Part shown: positions 8,950 to 18,618 of the stretch, piece by piece
How the letters are laid out: the number at the start of each line of letters is the position of its first letter
Numbering within the stretch: position 1 is the first letter of the stretch
Source of the DNA: DASVRZ01 sp038230215
GTDB taxonomy: Bacteria; Verrucomicrobiota; Verrucomicrobiia; Chthoniobacterales; DASVRZ01
DNA length: 64,000 bases
Reading direction: 5' to 3'
Assembly (NCBI GenBank): GCA_038230215.1
Contig: JBBRNR010000006.1
Span: forward strand, 157,969 to 221,968
Made by a program: the position numbers and the translations under genes
The notes under the pieces: generated by a model
The model's database searches: none
Told to the model about the DNA's origin: nothing
Seen by the model: only the letters and a program-made list of their open reading frames with translations

Positions 8950-10611
8950 CTAGAGTAGTGGCGGATTAGCTTGCAAAAAACTCGGCTGAGACGGATCAAG
9001 CACGCCAGTTTTTTGAATAACATTTTGTAAATACGCCTTCTTTGATTTCTGGACCATATTTAGCAGGCCAATGGAAAATAGTAGAGTAGGAAACCCTGTT
9101 CCGTAGTCGCCAAATATGAAAACAAAAGAAAACGGTGTGAGGATATTAACACTACCCAATCCCAAGCTAATATATCTAAATGGTGTATCCCAAGAACTTC
9201 TAATAAGTTGCCATGAATAACGGGCTACAGCGATCAATAACGCTAGGTAGAGAAGCAAGCCAATATAGCCGACAACACGGATGGTGGTAACAGGCCCACT
9301 ATGGAATGTGCCTTGAATCATAAAAGCTTCCTGGTTGGCATTTTCACCACCAAATCCGTTACCGCTGCCAAAGTCTGCATTTCTCATAATTTGATAGTCT
9401 GTTCGTGTAAAACCGAAGCCATCCCCCAACCACTTGTTTTTGATGTAACGATCCGTAGTCAAAGCAATCTTCCACATCTCAAAACGCCAGTTTGAGGATG
9501 CTTCTGCGTCGTCGCGTGCTTCTTGATTCCAATGACCTGGAAGGAAGGACAAGGCCCGCTGAGCACTGAGAGGGAGGTCGATCAACGAACCTTGCGCAAG
9601 AGCCAAGATTGTAAAGGCAATAATTGCCGTGAGTATAAAACGCAAGGAACCAATGATGCCTTCGTAAAAATAGGCTGCCAGCACCATTAAAATAAAAATG
9701 CTCGCCAACCCGCTTCTAAAGCCTGATAAAAAAATTCCTGCAATGCCAACAATCAAAGTAAAAAAACGCAGGACATAGAGTGGATTCAGCATGGTCTTGG
9801 GATCCCAATAACAGAATCCAAGTGTAATGATCCCAGAACCAATACTTCCCAACCAAGTCAGACGATCATCTAAACTAAATCCCTCATCATTACCCAAATA
9901 TTCTGCCAAATAAGTGTTGGAGGTAATGCCACTATAAAAAGGAGCGATGATCGGAACAATTCCTGGGAAAAAATAGGTAACTCCACTGATAATGGCTACA
10001 ACCAAAGTAGGTCCTAAAATTAAGAATGGGAAGATTTTCGCAAATTTATCCCCGATTTTTTGTAGAGAGGTAATAAAACAGGCAATCATACCCAGTCCAA
10101 TCACCATATAGGGACGTCCCCCAACCAAATCGGAACCAATCGCATCCATCCCTACAGGATTGCGAACAAAGGAAAAGAAGAGCCACGCCAGATTTATCCA
10201 TAATAAAATCCAAATGGTATTATTTTCGTAGCGCTCTCGAATCAATTTCAGAGCAAAAAATACCATATAACAACCAGCCACAAATAGGACGCCCATCTCA
10301 CGAACCGAAAAAGGCAATGGCAAAATGGAAACGGAACCGCTTAATTCCCATGTAAGCGGAATTAATACCCAGACGTGCGTTCTCATGGCAAGGACGAGCA
10401 CAACAGCCAGAATGGAAGCCATGATCATTGCCATTTTGACAATACCACCGTTACCAATGAGTGACCCAATATAGAATGAGAACAAGATGCCAATAATGAT
10501 GGCAAAAACTGATGCAATATTGGGTGAGCGGTTTCCGAAGTTCATGGTGGACCATTGCACGGTATCGGTGACTATTTGGATGACAAGTGTAATCCCTTGT
10601 TGAATCACCAA
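8950..10611 (-). CDS. O-antigen polymerase/ligase-like membrane protein (Wzy/WaaL type)
   Basis: A 553-residue polytopic protein with roughly a dozen hydrophobic segments and one large hydrophilic loop before the last helices (about residues 360-450, containing WRFEMWKIALTTDRYIKNKW and LGDGFGFTRTDYQIM). That layout is typical of the Wzy_C/O-antigen ligase superfamily, in which the periplasmic loop holds the active site. Next to a flippase it is more likely a polymerase than a ligase, but sequence alone does not decide. The start is uncertain: an internal ATG at 10545 (MNFGNRSPN) is also possible. It lies 15 bp after the SGNH-like gene. Confidence 0.78.
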   Translation of the reverse strand: MVIQQGITLVIQIVTDTVQWSTMNFGNRSPNIASVFAIIIGILFSFYIGSLIGNGGIVKMAMIMASILAVVLVLAMRTHVWVLIPLTWELSGSVSILPLPFSVREMGVLFVAGCYMVFFALKLIRERYENNTIWILLWINLAWLFFSFVRNPVGMDAIGSDLVGGRPYMVIGLGMIACFITSLQKIGDKFAKIFPFLILGPTLVVAIISGVTYFFPGIVPIIAPFYSGITSNTYLAEYLGNDEGFSLDDRLTWLGSIGSGIITLGFCYWDPKTMLNPLYVLRFFTLIVGIAGIFLSGFRSGLASIFILMVLAAYFYEGIIGSLRFILTAIIAFTILALAQGSLIDLPLSAQRALSFLPGHWNQEARDDAEASSNWRFEMWKIALTTDRYIKNKWLGDGFGFTRTDYQIMRNADFGSGNGFGGENANQEAFMIQGTFHSGPVTTIRVVGYIGLLLYLALLIAVARYSWQLIRSSWDTPFRYISLGLGSVNILTPFSFVFIFGDYGTGFPTLLFSIGLLNMVQKSKKAYLQNVIQKTGVLDPSQPSFLQANPPLL

Positions 10612-10626
10612 ACCGTTGGCGCCAAA

Positions 10627-11502
10627 TCAGGGATGGCTGCGTAATTGGTCTGTGATTACCGCACAGGCAGCTTCGGCAGAGACTGCATCAAGGTGTCGCC
10701 CATCTGTGTAGGTAAAAGGAATGGAGGTAAGTGTAAGATCGATTACGGGAATATTTGTTTTGTGAGCCAGATGGTCGATGAAGTCGGGCTTTCGAGGAGT
10801 CGAAAATGGGCCTGTAGGAATGCGAAGTAGATAAGTTTTCGGAAATTGGAAAGCAATTTGGGCTAGCCAGTCCGCTTTGTCTGCCTCTATGGCTTCATCT
10901 TCGACCGATAGCATTCTATTGGTTGGCTCCGTCTGAACAAGCGTTTTTACTAATGCTGGCGCAAAGGAGGAGGTGACTTTGAGTTGATCGCTGTATTTCT
11001 TGAGCTTGCTATAAAGAAGAGCAGAAGGACGGGCTGCGGCACGCATGACAGGCAGATAGCGCGACAAGAGGAAGGAAGGACTACGCATAGCTTCTTGCAA
11101 AATTCGGTCATTTGTATCCGGCTCCCGCAATAGGGAGTAAATCTCTAGCAAAATTGTGGAGGGGAGGTCCGGCCGTTGCCGGATAATATCCATGGCAACC
11201 CTGACGCCACTTCCGTCCAGACCCAGATTGGCCACTAAAACCCCATGCGCAGCGAAGTAACGAGGCAAGAGTCGGCCTGAGATAGAGGAACCAGCCAAAA
11301 CCACGTCATGGTGTGGGCCAAAAAGATAACTTTGAATCCTGACCAGATTGGACTGGAAATTTGATTCTGCAAAATCAGCCTGAAGATATTTCAGGGCGAT
11401 CGAGTGTAAAATAAGAAGAAGCCCTGCAAGCGTAAGGATTCTGGTTGCAGACCCTTTATGAAAGGTGGGGGGGGAGGCGCCAAGGGAATGAATCTTGTCC
11501 AT
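10627..11502 (-). CDS. SGNH/AlgJ-like membrane-anchored protein paired with MBOAT
   Basis: A 291-residue protein with one N-terminal hydrophobic helix (LAGLLLILHSIALKYL), then a periplasmic domain. VVLAGSSISGRLLP resembles the first SGNH block, where the nucleophile Ser follows a strand, and TDGRHLDAVSAEAAC resembles the last block with the D-x-x-H dyad. MBOAT enzymes of the AlgI/DltB type commonly work with such partners to acylate extracellular glycans. It starts 3 bp after the MBOAT stop. A catalytic role is inferred; the blocks between are weak, so it could be a non-catalytic partner. Confidence 0.6.
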   Translation of the reverse strand: MDKIHSLGASPPTFHKGSATRILTLAGLLLILHSIALKYLQADFAESNFQSNLVRIQSYLFGPHHDVVLAGSSISGRLLPRYFAAHGVLVANLGLDGSGVRVAMDIIRQRPDLPSTILLEIYSLLREPDTNDRILQEAMRSPSFLLSRYLPVMRAAARPSALLYSKLKKYSDQLKVTSSFAPALVKTLVQTEPTNRMLSVEDEAIEADKADWLAQIAFQFPKTYLLRIPTGPFSTPRKPDFIDHLAHKTNIPVIDLTLTSIPFTYTDGRHLDAVSAEAACAVITDQLRSHP

Positions 11503-11505
11503 CGT

Positions 11506-12993
11506 TTAAAATTGAAAGTAAATAAAAGTACCTGTGCTGCCGCTGTTGGTGATGATCGAAAACAAAAGCCCGGCATAAGCAAAATCTCGGGCAAATGCCG
11601 CTGCAGCCGGGTTTCTTTCGCGAAACCTCGCTCCCATGCCAGGACGCAGGGCTGCGCTGAGATGGTAGATAATGACAGGCGCGGAAAACAAAAGAATTGT
11701 AAATAAAGCTTGTGGCGCGAGACCTGGATGCCAGGCCAACAGTTCTCGCAAGTAAAGAAGAGCTTCGCCAAATTTTGGTAGTTGAAAAAGCAGCCAGAGG
11801 ATGGACACAAGGTGAAAGGTCAGCAGGATGCGAAGAATTTTTGTAATCTTCCTAGCAGGATGACCCTTCCACGTTTCGAGAGATGGCGCACCTTTCACAC
11901 CCCAAAAGCGTTCGACGGCCAAAAACAACCCGTGAACGCCGCCCCAGACCATGTAACTCCAGGCTGCGCCATGCCAGAGGCCACCCAGAAGCATGACAAT
12001 GATCAAGTTAAAGTAGGTGCGACCCGATCCCAAGCGATTTCCGCCCAGCGAAAAATAAAGGTAATCACGCAACCAACTGGATAACGAGATGTGCCAGCGC
12101 CGCCAAAATTCGGTGATGGATTGCGAAAGATAAGGGAAATTGAAGTTAATTGGCAGTTCGTAACCGAAGAGCCTAGCCAAGCCCATGGCGATGAGGGAAT
12201 AGCCTGCAAAATCGGCAAAAATTTGGAAGGAAAAACCGTAAAGAAGAAACAGGAGGTTGATGCCCGGCATTCCCACAAAAGCAGGGTAACTCAGGGATGC
12301 AGTGGCTTCTTTGAGGTTGTCGGCCACAACCATTTTTAGGAAAAAGCCGAGAATCAACTTGCGGGTCGCATCATTCCAATCGATCTGGCGAAAGGTCTTG
12401 GCTGCAATTTGGTGCATAAATTCATGCGCCTTGACAATCGGGCCGGCGACCAATTGTGGGAAAAACGCTTTGAAAAAAGCCATTCGCAGCATGAGCAGAC
12501 CGCTCTCCTGAAAGGTGCTAGGCGGCTCCAAACCGGGGATTCCCTTCCCTCCCGAGCGATACACATCAACGACGAGGCTGATGCCTTGAAAGGTAAAAAA
12601 TGAAATGCCCACTGGCAGGGGAATCTGGCTGAAGTCCAGACCTGCCTGGGACCACAGGCTGTGCGGAAGAAAAGTTTTTACTAGTAATGAGGCGTACTTG
12701 AAAAACAGCAGAAGTCCCAAATTGGTTACAATGGCGAAGAGCAGCCACTTTTTACGTCTCCTGGGAGTGGTTTCGCGGCGGACAAGTTGTAGCGTGACCC
12801 AGGCGTTGATCCAAGTGGAGAGCGCCAAAACAACAACCAGCCAAGGGGTATGCCAGGCATAGAAAACGTAGCTCGCGACGGTCAGCAAACTGAGTTGTCC
12901 GATCATGCGCCAGTCGTGCGGCCAGGGTAGGAAATGATAAGTCCCAAACGTTATCAGAAGAAAAACCAGGAATGTCCAGGAATTGAAAAGCAT
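11506..12993 (-). CDS. MBOAT family O-acyltransferase (AlgI-like)
   Basis: A 495-residue integral membrane acyltransferase. The family blocks are clear: PVGISFFTFQGISLVVDVYR, FADFAGYSLIAMGLARLFG, then EFWRRWHISLSSWLRDYLYF with SLGGNR, and GGLWHGAAWSYMVWGGVHG holding the catalytic-type His. AlgI-type enzymes pass acetyl groups across the membrane to a periplasmic partner that modifies the glycan. It is the first gene of the run MBOAT, SGNH-like, Wzy-like, Wzx-like, so it probably acetylates this polysaccharide. It is divergent from the glycosyltransferase at 13154 across about 160 bp. Confidence 0.9.
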   Translation of the reverse strand: MLFNSWTFLVFLLITFGTYHFLPWPHDWRMIGQLSLLTVASYVFYAWHTPWLVVVLALSTWINAWVTLQLVRRETTPRRRKKWLLFAIVTNLGLLLFFKYASLLVKTFLPHSLWSQAGLDFSQIPLPVGISFFTFQGISLVVDVYRSGGKGIPGLEPPSTFQESGLLMLRMAFFKAFFPQLVAGPIVKAHEFMHQIAAKTFRQIDWNDATRKLILGFFLKMVVADNLKEATASLSYPAFVGMPGINLLFLLYGFSFQIFADFAGYSLIAMGLARLFGYELPINFNFPYLSQSITEFWRRWHISLSSWLRDYLYFSLGGNRLGSGRTYFNLIIVMLLGGLWHGAAWSYMVWGGVHGLFLAVERFWGVKGAPSLETWKGHPARKITKILRILLTFHLVSILWLLFQLPKFGEALLYLRELLAWHPGLAPQALFTILLFSAPVIIYHLSAALRPGMGARFRERNPAAAAFARDFAYAGLLFSIITNSGSTGTFIYFQF

Positions 12994-13153
12994 GAGATCG
13001 GAAGAGGAACGGACTGGCTATAAAATTACAACCTTATTCTAGGCTGGTGTGGCTTCTGGGAACGTTTAAAATAGCCAAAATGCGTTATCGCAAGAAAAAA
13101 AATCGGCAAAAACTTGACGCAATTCACGCCGATTGCGCCCACTCTTTTTTTTT

Positions 13154-14395
13154 GTGAAAATACTCGTTGCCGCCATTGCTTGTGATCCGAACGGATTTTC
13201 TGAAAGTTTCGTTGGATGGCAGGCTGTGAGCCAACTCTCTGCGCACCATGAGGTCTGGGTTTTGACGTCACAATCCTCAAAGGCATCCATTGAGCAAGCC
13301 CAGCAAGCCGGAAAAATACCGAAAACTTTGCATTTTATCTACCACGGAAGGACCTATCAATGCCATCCCAACCGGATGATGGCACGGCTCGAGAGCTGGT
13401 GGGAATATATCCGTTGGACGCGTACTCAGCTTGAGCCAGCACGCGAATGGCATGCTCGGATCAAGTTCGATCTCGCTCACCACATCACTTATGTCTCCTG
13501 GCGGGTGGCCTCGCCACTCTGGAAATTGGGTATCCCACTGATCTGGGGACCAATTGGCGGAGGGGAAGTTTTCCCTCCTTCCATGCGCTCAGTGCTCAGC
13601 CCAGCGGCAAATCGATTTGAGACGGTTCGGCAAATTGCTAATGTGTTTGGTAAGGCGTCCCCTGCCATCCGGATGTGCACCAGAAAGTCAGCGCATATTT
13701 TTGCTGGTAATGTTGAAACACGAGACCTGCTGGTTGATCTTGGTTCGCAAGACGACCAAGTCTCCATTCTGCCGGGAACTTTTTTCAACGCTGAACATGC
13801 GTCACGCTTTCAGCCAGGCGAAAAATCCAGGGAAGGTGAGCCTGTTCGGATTTTTTGCGGCGGCAATTTAGAAGGACGCAAAGGTGTGGCCCTCGCTTTG
13901 AGAGCACTCGGTATAGCCCGTAAAATGGGACTTAACTATCACTACACGATTGGAGGCACTGGGCCGGAGGCAGCCTATTTGCAGAAATTATCCGTTGAAT
14001 TGGGCATCGAAGACAGAGTGGATTTTACCAATGGATTTTCAGGACTCGCTTACTCAGCCAAGCTTGCAGAGACAGATATTTATTTATTGCCCAGTCTGCG
14101 TGAGAGTGCTGGTCTTACATTAATGGAGGCCATGTTATCCGGTTGTATTCCGGTGGTGGCTGACTGTGGCGGACCCGCCACGATAGTAAATGTAGAATGT
14201 GGTTTTAAAGTAAAGCCCATCTCTCCGGATCACATGATTGGAGAAATCGCCAAAATACTGCTGCAACTAGCGAACGACCCGGATAGAAGAAAAAAAATGG
14301 GGGATGCTGCTCGGCATAGGATCACCGAATATTACAGTGCCGACGCGTGGCTGGAGAAGGTGGAAGAAATATATCGAAAAGCCCTATTAGAATAA
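13154..14395 (+). CDS. Glycosyltransferase family 4 (FxGWxAV subgroup)
   Basis: A 413-residue GT-B transferase. I place the start at a GTG at 13154, giving KILVAAIACDPNGFSESFVG; an upstream in-frame ATG at 13133 adds MRPLFFF and cannot be excluded. The N-terminal half has HHITYVSWRVASPLWKLG and GPIGGGEVFPPS. The C-terminal half has FCGGNLEGRKGVALALRALG, LPSLRESAGLTLMEAMLSG with the E-x7-E pair, and PVVADCGGPATIV. It shares this whole motif order with the transferase at 23359, so the two are paralogues. It stands alone on its strand between two minus-strand runs. Confidence 0.87.
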   Translation: MKILVAAIACDPNGFSESFVGWQAVSQLSAHHEVWVLTSQSSKASIEQAQQAGKIPKTLHFIYHGRTYQCHPNRMMARLESWWEYIRWTRTQLEPAREWHARIKFDLAHHITYVSWRVASPLWKLGIPLIWGPIGGGEVFPPSMRSVLSPAANRFETVRQIANVFGKASPAIRMCTRKSAHIFAGNVETRDLLVDLGSQDDQVSILPGTFFNAEHASRFQPGEKSREGEPVRIFCGGNLEGRKGVALALRALGIARKMGLNYHYTIGGTGPEAAYLQKLSVELGIEDRVDFTNGFSGLAYSAKLAETDIYLLPSLRESAGLTLMEAMLSGCIPVVADCGGPATIVNVECGFKVKPISPDHMIGEIAKILLQLANDPDRRKKMGDAARHRITEYYSADAWLEKVEEIYRKALLE

Positions 14396-14417
14396 GCAGG
14401 TTGAAAAATCGCAATAA

Positions 14418-15059
14418 TCACCATTTATCCGCAGTGATCAAATAACTCCCATAAGCAGAAAGCCAAGGGAAGTTTTCCCCCAACCGGCGGGTAAGCCGTC
14501 CGCTGCCAACAATCTTAATATTGGAAAACCCGATTTGGAGAAGGCGTTGGCGAAGAGCTTTCGGATAATGCTGCGTCGCATGCGAATCATCAAGCAGCAC
14601 ACTTAGACCGCGAAAACGATTTTTGAGATAATGGGGATTAGGAGTGGTTAGGAGAAGTCTTCCTTTAAGTCTCAACAACCTAAAAAACTCACACAAAGTA
14701 GGCCCTACCTGCACGGGCGGAATATGCTCGATAAACTCTCCACCAAGTATGGCATCAAACGACTGGTCAGGGCGTTGGATATCGTTTGAGAAGCCGCAAA
14801 TTTTACCACTGTAAACGGTGGAATCCAAATGATCGAGCCGTTCGGGGACACAGTCCAAACCAGTAATGTGGTACTTTGGATTAATTTCACGAAGAACAAC
14901 ACCTCCGCGCCCTGTGTTGCATCCCATGTCTAAAATGCGGATGACGTTTTTTGGAAAATGTCGATGCATCTGCCTGTAACGTTCCTCTGTGAAAGTATCG
15001 CTTTCGGAGACCTTCTGATCGCGATTTGTGGAAATTAAGTAGTCAACGTTTGTAGGCAT
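14418..15059 (-). CDS. Class I SAM-dependent methyltransferase
   Basis: A 213-residue methyltransferase of the Methyltransf_11 kind. The SAM loop is RILDMGCNTGRGGVVLRE, the acidic ribose-binding position is in TGLDCVPERLDHLD, and motif II is FDAILGGEFIEHIPP. The C-terminal part has a typical LLLTTPNPHYLKN strand. In this setting it may methylate a sugar or lipid carrier, but the substrate is unknown. It is the last gene of a minus-strand run that begins at 19671, separated from the gene before it by 96 bp, and converges on the transferase at 13154. Confidence 0.8.
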   Translation of the reverse strand: MPTNVDYLISTNRDQKVSESDTFTEERYRQMHRHFPKNVIRILDMGCNTGRGGVVLREINPKYHITGLDCVPERLDHLDSTVYSGKICGFSNDIQRPDQSFDAILGGEFIEHIPPVQVGPTLCEFFRLLRLKGRLLLTTPNPHYLKNRFRGLSVLLDDSHATQHYPKALRQRLLQIGFSNIKIVGSGRLTRRLGENFPWLSAYGSYLITADKW

Positions 15060-15155
15060 ATCGTGGTTAATTTATAATAGCTAAGCTTTTGAATTGTTAG
15101 GTCAAGCGTGCGGCGGGATAGGAAGTGTATGATAAGACAAAGCAATAAAATTGAT

Positions 15156-16763
15156 TTAGTCGCTCATTTTTCGAAAAACACGGACTTCCGAATAGTTAGG
15201 GTTGGGAATAGAGGAGAACTTAAAGGAAGTTAAAAACCTGCTGAATTCATCGTGTGGTATATTTAATCCAGGTTCAATAATGAGTGTGTGGACTTGGTGG
15301 CCTGAGGCTAAGAGGCTGGTTAGTGAGGCATGTAGTTCAAGGGAATCCAGTGAAGAGACATCAGCCCTGCTAATAGTATAGGATTTCGCATTTGCCGCGT
15401 AAGTGGCTGCGGGCGACCAGCTGGATGAAAGAAGGAGGGGAATCTGGTCGTTCTGCGCATAATTCTTAATAGTTTGAACATAGCTCTTAAATTTCTGATC
15501 GAAGCCTTCTCCGTCCAGTCCTCTTTGAAAACGGAAGTAAGTGGAATTCGGAGCGATATATAAATCTAAACTATGCAAGCAGATGAAAATGCTGACTGCA
15601 AATGGCCAGCGGAAACTATTTAGGCTGATACCTGAAACAGAAATCGCCCCGCCAATACCGAGTAATAACCAAATTGTATTCTCACACCAATAATAGTCAT
15701 GAACAGAGAATAACCCAAAAAGTATGGCCGGAGCTGCGATAAATGAAAGCCAACCTATTGCCAAATAATGGCGCGTTATGGGTATGAAGCTGAAAGCCAT
15801 GATCGAAAGGGCCACCAGTGTGAAGCCTGGAATCGCAAATCCGATGGCATTTTTAATAGTGGGTGCCAGACCGGAAGGGGAAAATCGTTTCTTGAATGAT
15901 CCGATCATCCAGGAGGAAGCTCCCGAGGTTTGCGTGGCGACTACAGGATTTGAGTTTTTAAGTTTGACGGCATCGGCATGTTTTGTCCAAAGCATGCCCG
16001 CGATCAGACCTAGCACCGCGACAAATATCGGTAGCGCAGACTTTCGTGCCCGAATAAAAAATTCATTTCTAGAAAGAAATGATTGGTGGGCAGGAAGTAG
16101 TAAAAGAGCAGAAAAAAGGAAGGCCAGTGAACAGCCAAAAGCAGTTATTTTTATAATGGCAGCTAAAATAGCGAAAGCTGTTGCAGCAGGGAACCAGATC
16201 CAGGAAATTCGTGGCCTGCGTAGATTCAAGGCGGTGTAAACAAATAATGCGGCAAAAAATACCGCAGTAGATTCAATTAGGAAGCTTGATGTCCAAAACA
16301 AATAAATAGGATTGATTAAAATAAGGGAAAGAGCAGTAAGCTGCCCATTTTTGTTAACCTCCAGTTGCCGAAGAATGGCGGCAAAAACTGGTAGCGATAT
16401 GTAAAAATAAAACAGGGAAGCTAACCGTCCCGCGACCTCAATTCCCACAGGGAGAATTTTTGCAGCAAGCCAAACTGTCCATTGGTAAACAGGAAACTCA
16501 AAAGGCATCTCCCATGGTGGCCCAAAAACGGGGATATTAAGATATATCCCGGGACCATTTACCACCATTTCGCGCACCGCTATGGCCGTCTGTGCCTGTC
16601 GGAACGCATGGTGATCAAGAATACTTCTTTCCCAACCTACAAAAGCTATGCCGAGATTTAATACTAAACAGAAGATGAAAAGTGCCCAGCAACCGGTGAA
16701 AAATTCGTGATCTTTGTTCTCGGTAATATTGGTTTCATTTTTTGAGTTAACGGAGGTTTTCAT
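15156..16763 (-). CDS. Membrane glycosyltransferase of the ArnT/PMT (GT39/GT83-like) type
   Basis: A 535-residue polytopic protein with about 11 hydrophobic segments and a C-terminal soluble tail. After the first helix comes a periplasmic loop with LDHHAFRQAQTAIAVREM; the acidic residue and Arg in this first loop are characteristic of GT-C enzymes that use lipid-phosphate sugars. It should transfer a sugar from a polyprenyl-phosphate donor on the periplasmic side. The GT2 gene 19 bp upstream resembles dolichol-phosphate-mannose synthases and could make that donor; this is inference from order. Confidence 0.7.
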   Translation of the reverse strand: MKTSVNSKNETNITENKDHEFFTGCWALFIFCLVLNLGIAFVGWERSILDHHAFRQAQTAIAVREMVVNGPGIYLNIPVFGPPWEMPFEFPVYQWTVWLAAKILPVGIEVAGRLASLFYFYISLPVFAAILRQLEVNKNGQLTALSLILINPIYLFWTSSFLIESTAVFFAALFVYTALNLRRPRISWIWFPAATAFAILAAIIKITAFGCSLAFLFSALLLLPAHQSFLSRNEFFIRARKSALPIFVAVLGLIAGMLWTKHADAVKLKNSNPVVATQTSGASSWMIGSFKKRFSPSGLAPTIKNAIGFAIPGFTLVALSIMAFSFIPITRHYLAIGWLSFIAAPAILFGLFSVHDYYWCENTIWLLLGIGGAISVSGISLNSFRWPFAVSIFICLHSLDLYIAPNSTYFRFQRGLDGEGFDQKFKSYVQTIKNYAQNDQIPLLLSSSWSPAATYAANAKSYTISRADVSSLDSLELHASLTSLLASGHQVHTLIIEPGLNIPHDEFSRFLTSFKFSSIPNPNYSEVRVFRKMSD

Positions 16764-16782
16764 TGGCTTGTTTAGCGACTAG

Positions 16783-17535
16783 CTATTCTTTTTTGTAATC
16801 ACCGCGGCTGAAGTATTTCTCCAGCCAGACGTAGAGGCAGATGAAGAGATAACGACTGCCCATTTCGCGGATTTTCAGTTTGGCCACGCCATGTCGGCGG
16901 TTGCGCCAGGTGATGGGCATCGTGGTGTAAGTATAGCCCCGGATGAGGGCCTTCAGTGGGAGTTCCACCGTAATGTTGAAATGCGGCGAAAGGATCGGGC
17001 GCACACCGTCGATGACGGTTTTGCGATAGGCCTTGAAGGCGTTGGTAGTGTCGTTCAAGCCGTGACGAAACAGGAGGCGGATGAAGGTGTTGGCCGCGCG
17101 ATTCATGAGAAGTTTGATCCGGGGGTAATCGATCACGCCGCCACCCCGCATGAAACGACTGCCAAAGACACAATCGTAGCCCTCGTTGAGTTTCTCCCAG
17201 TAACGAACCACGTCCCGGGCGTCGTCGGATTCATCGGCCATCATGATGACCACGGCGTCGCCACGCATGACGTCGAGGCCGAAGGTGATGGCGCGCCCGA
17301 AGCCGTGCAATCCATCGTTTTGCACGGGTCTCAGCTCCGGCATCTCCGTGGCTTCCGCCTGAAGAATTTCCCACGTTCGATCGGAACTCCCATCATCGAC
17401 CACGATGATCTCGTGAGGGACGCCCCGGAGTTTCAGCTCCAAGTGAAGGTGGTGCACGGTGGAGGCGACGCAGCCTTCCTCGTCCCGGGCCGGGATGACG
17501 ATGGATAGAAGTTGCAGCGGTTTGGAGGCGCTCAT
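16783..17535 (-). CDS. Glycosyltransferase family 2, DPM1-like
   Basis: A 250-residue GT-A transferase: LSIVIPARDEEGCVAS, then IIVVDDGSSDRTWEIL (nucleotide-binding DDGS) and VVIMMADESDDARDVVRYW as the metal-binding region. The DxD is replaced by ADESD, as is common in polyprenyl-phosphate sugar synthases. The C-terminal part has ITWRNRRHGVAKLKIRE and LFICLYVWLEKYF but no long membrane pair. The ATG at 17535 overlaps the stop of the upstream epimerase as ATGA, which decides this start over an in-frame ATG at 17631. It likely charges a lipid carrier for the GT-C enzyme downstream. Confidence 0.85.
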   Translation of the reverse strand: MSASKPLQLLSIVIPARDEEGCVASTVHHLHLELKLRGVPHEIIVVDDGSSDRTWEILQAEATEMPELRPVQNDGLHGFGRAITFGLDVMRGDAVVIMMADESDDARDVVRYWEKLNEGYDCVFGSRFMRGGGVIDYPRIKLLMNRAANTFIRLLFRHGLNDTTNAFKAYRKTVIDGVRPILSPHFNITVELPLKALIRGYTYTTMPITWRNRRHGVAKLKIREMGSRYLFICLYVWLEKYFSRGDYKKE

Positions 17536-18599
17536 GGGGAGGAGAGTTTCATCCATTCGGAGTGTTGCTCTGCGTGCGTGGCGATTTCTTCCAAAATCTG
17601 CTGCGTCGAGGTCGCGGGCTGCCATTGCCAATACTCCGAGGCAGCGGTGGAATCCAGCACCATCCAGCCAATGTCGTAGGCTCGTGGTGAATTGTCCGAG
17701 GCGACGACGTGCTCACCGAAACGTGCCCGACACCAGTTGCTCAGTTGCGCCAGAGAAATGGAACTCGCCGACCCGCCGCTGAGATTGAGAGTGCGCGGGC
17801 GGGTGTTGTCCAACCCGGCGGCAAATTGCTGCGTGAGCACTGGCAGAAGATCCCGCGGATGGAGGCAGTCGCGCACTTGGTGCCCCAGGCCACCGAATCC
17901 GATGTATTTGAGCGACAAGCGCCGCAGCCAGGAATTGAGCCAAAAGCTGAAAATTCCTTGATCGGCGCGCCCAAATTGCCCAGCTCCCGAGAGGACCCCG
18001 CAGCGGTTGATCCAGACGGGAAAGGAAAATGCTTCGCCGTATTCGAGGGCGATTGCTTCGGAAGCCAGCTTGGTGCTGCCGTAAAGCGAGATCGGTGCCG
18101 CGGTGGAAAACGCCTCGGAAATGCCTCGGGCGGAGACGCCGGACGGAAGCGGTTTGGCGGCGTCCAAGGCGAGAGCTTCGTTTCGCACTACGAGGGGCAG
18201 ATCGACCAGGGGCGGGATGGAATAAACCCGGCTGGTGCTCAATAAAGTGAAAGTCGCACTGTGGCGCTTGCAATATTCCAGAAGGTTGATGGTTCCAAAA
18301 AGATTGTGCTCCATCACCTGACGGCTGCTGCTGCCGTCTACGCCAGCTAGAACACTGGGGTTGGCAGCAGCGTCGATCACCCAATCTGCCTTGGGCAAGG
18401 CGTCGATGTCGGTGCTGCTGCGCACATCGGCGTGGAAAACCCGGATGCCCGCCAGTTGCAGACGCTGGCGATTAGTCTCGCTGCCAGGGCGGATGAAATT
18501 ATCGCACCCGAAGATTTCGGTGCCTTCCATGGATTCGCGGAGTGCTAAAGCCAGCGTGCTCCCGACGAAGCCGCAAATACCAGTGATGAGAACGCGCAT
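17532..18599 (-). CDS. NAD-dependent sugar-nucleotide epimerase/dehydratase (SDR)
   Basis: A 355-residue extended short-chain dehydrogenase. The Rossmann motif is ITGICGFVGSTLALAL, DWVIDAAANPS follows, and the active-site pair is in SLYGSTKLASEAIALEYG (Y-x3-K). The family includes UDP-glucose 4-epimerases and CDP-sugar epimerases; the substrate cannot be read here. It sits between another epimerase (19 bp upstream) and the GT2 gene (4-nt overlap), so the three are probably one transcript that makes and uses an activated sugar. From here rightward the DNA is clearly more GC-rich than the first 16.7 kb. Confidence 0.83.
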   Translation of the reverse strand: MRVLITGICGFVGSTLALALRESMEGTEIFGCDNFIRPGSETNRQRLQLAGIRVFHADVRSSTDIDALPKADWVIDAAANPSVLAGVDGSSSRQVMEHNLFGTINLLEYCKRHSATFTLLSTSRVYSIPPLVDLPLVVRNEALALDAAKPLPSGVSARGISEAFSTAAPISLYGSTKLASEAIALEYGEAFSFPVWINRCGVLSGAGQFGRADQGIFSFWLNSWLRRLSLKYIGFGGLGHQVRDCLHPRDLLPVLTQQFAAGLDNTRPRTLNLSGGSASSISLAQLSNWCRARFGEHVVASDNSPRAYDIGWMVLDSTAASEYWQWQPATSTQQILEEIATHAEQHSEWMKLSSP

Positions 18600-18618
18600 G
18601 GGCAGAGGGCAATGGAAC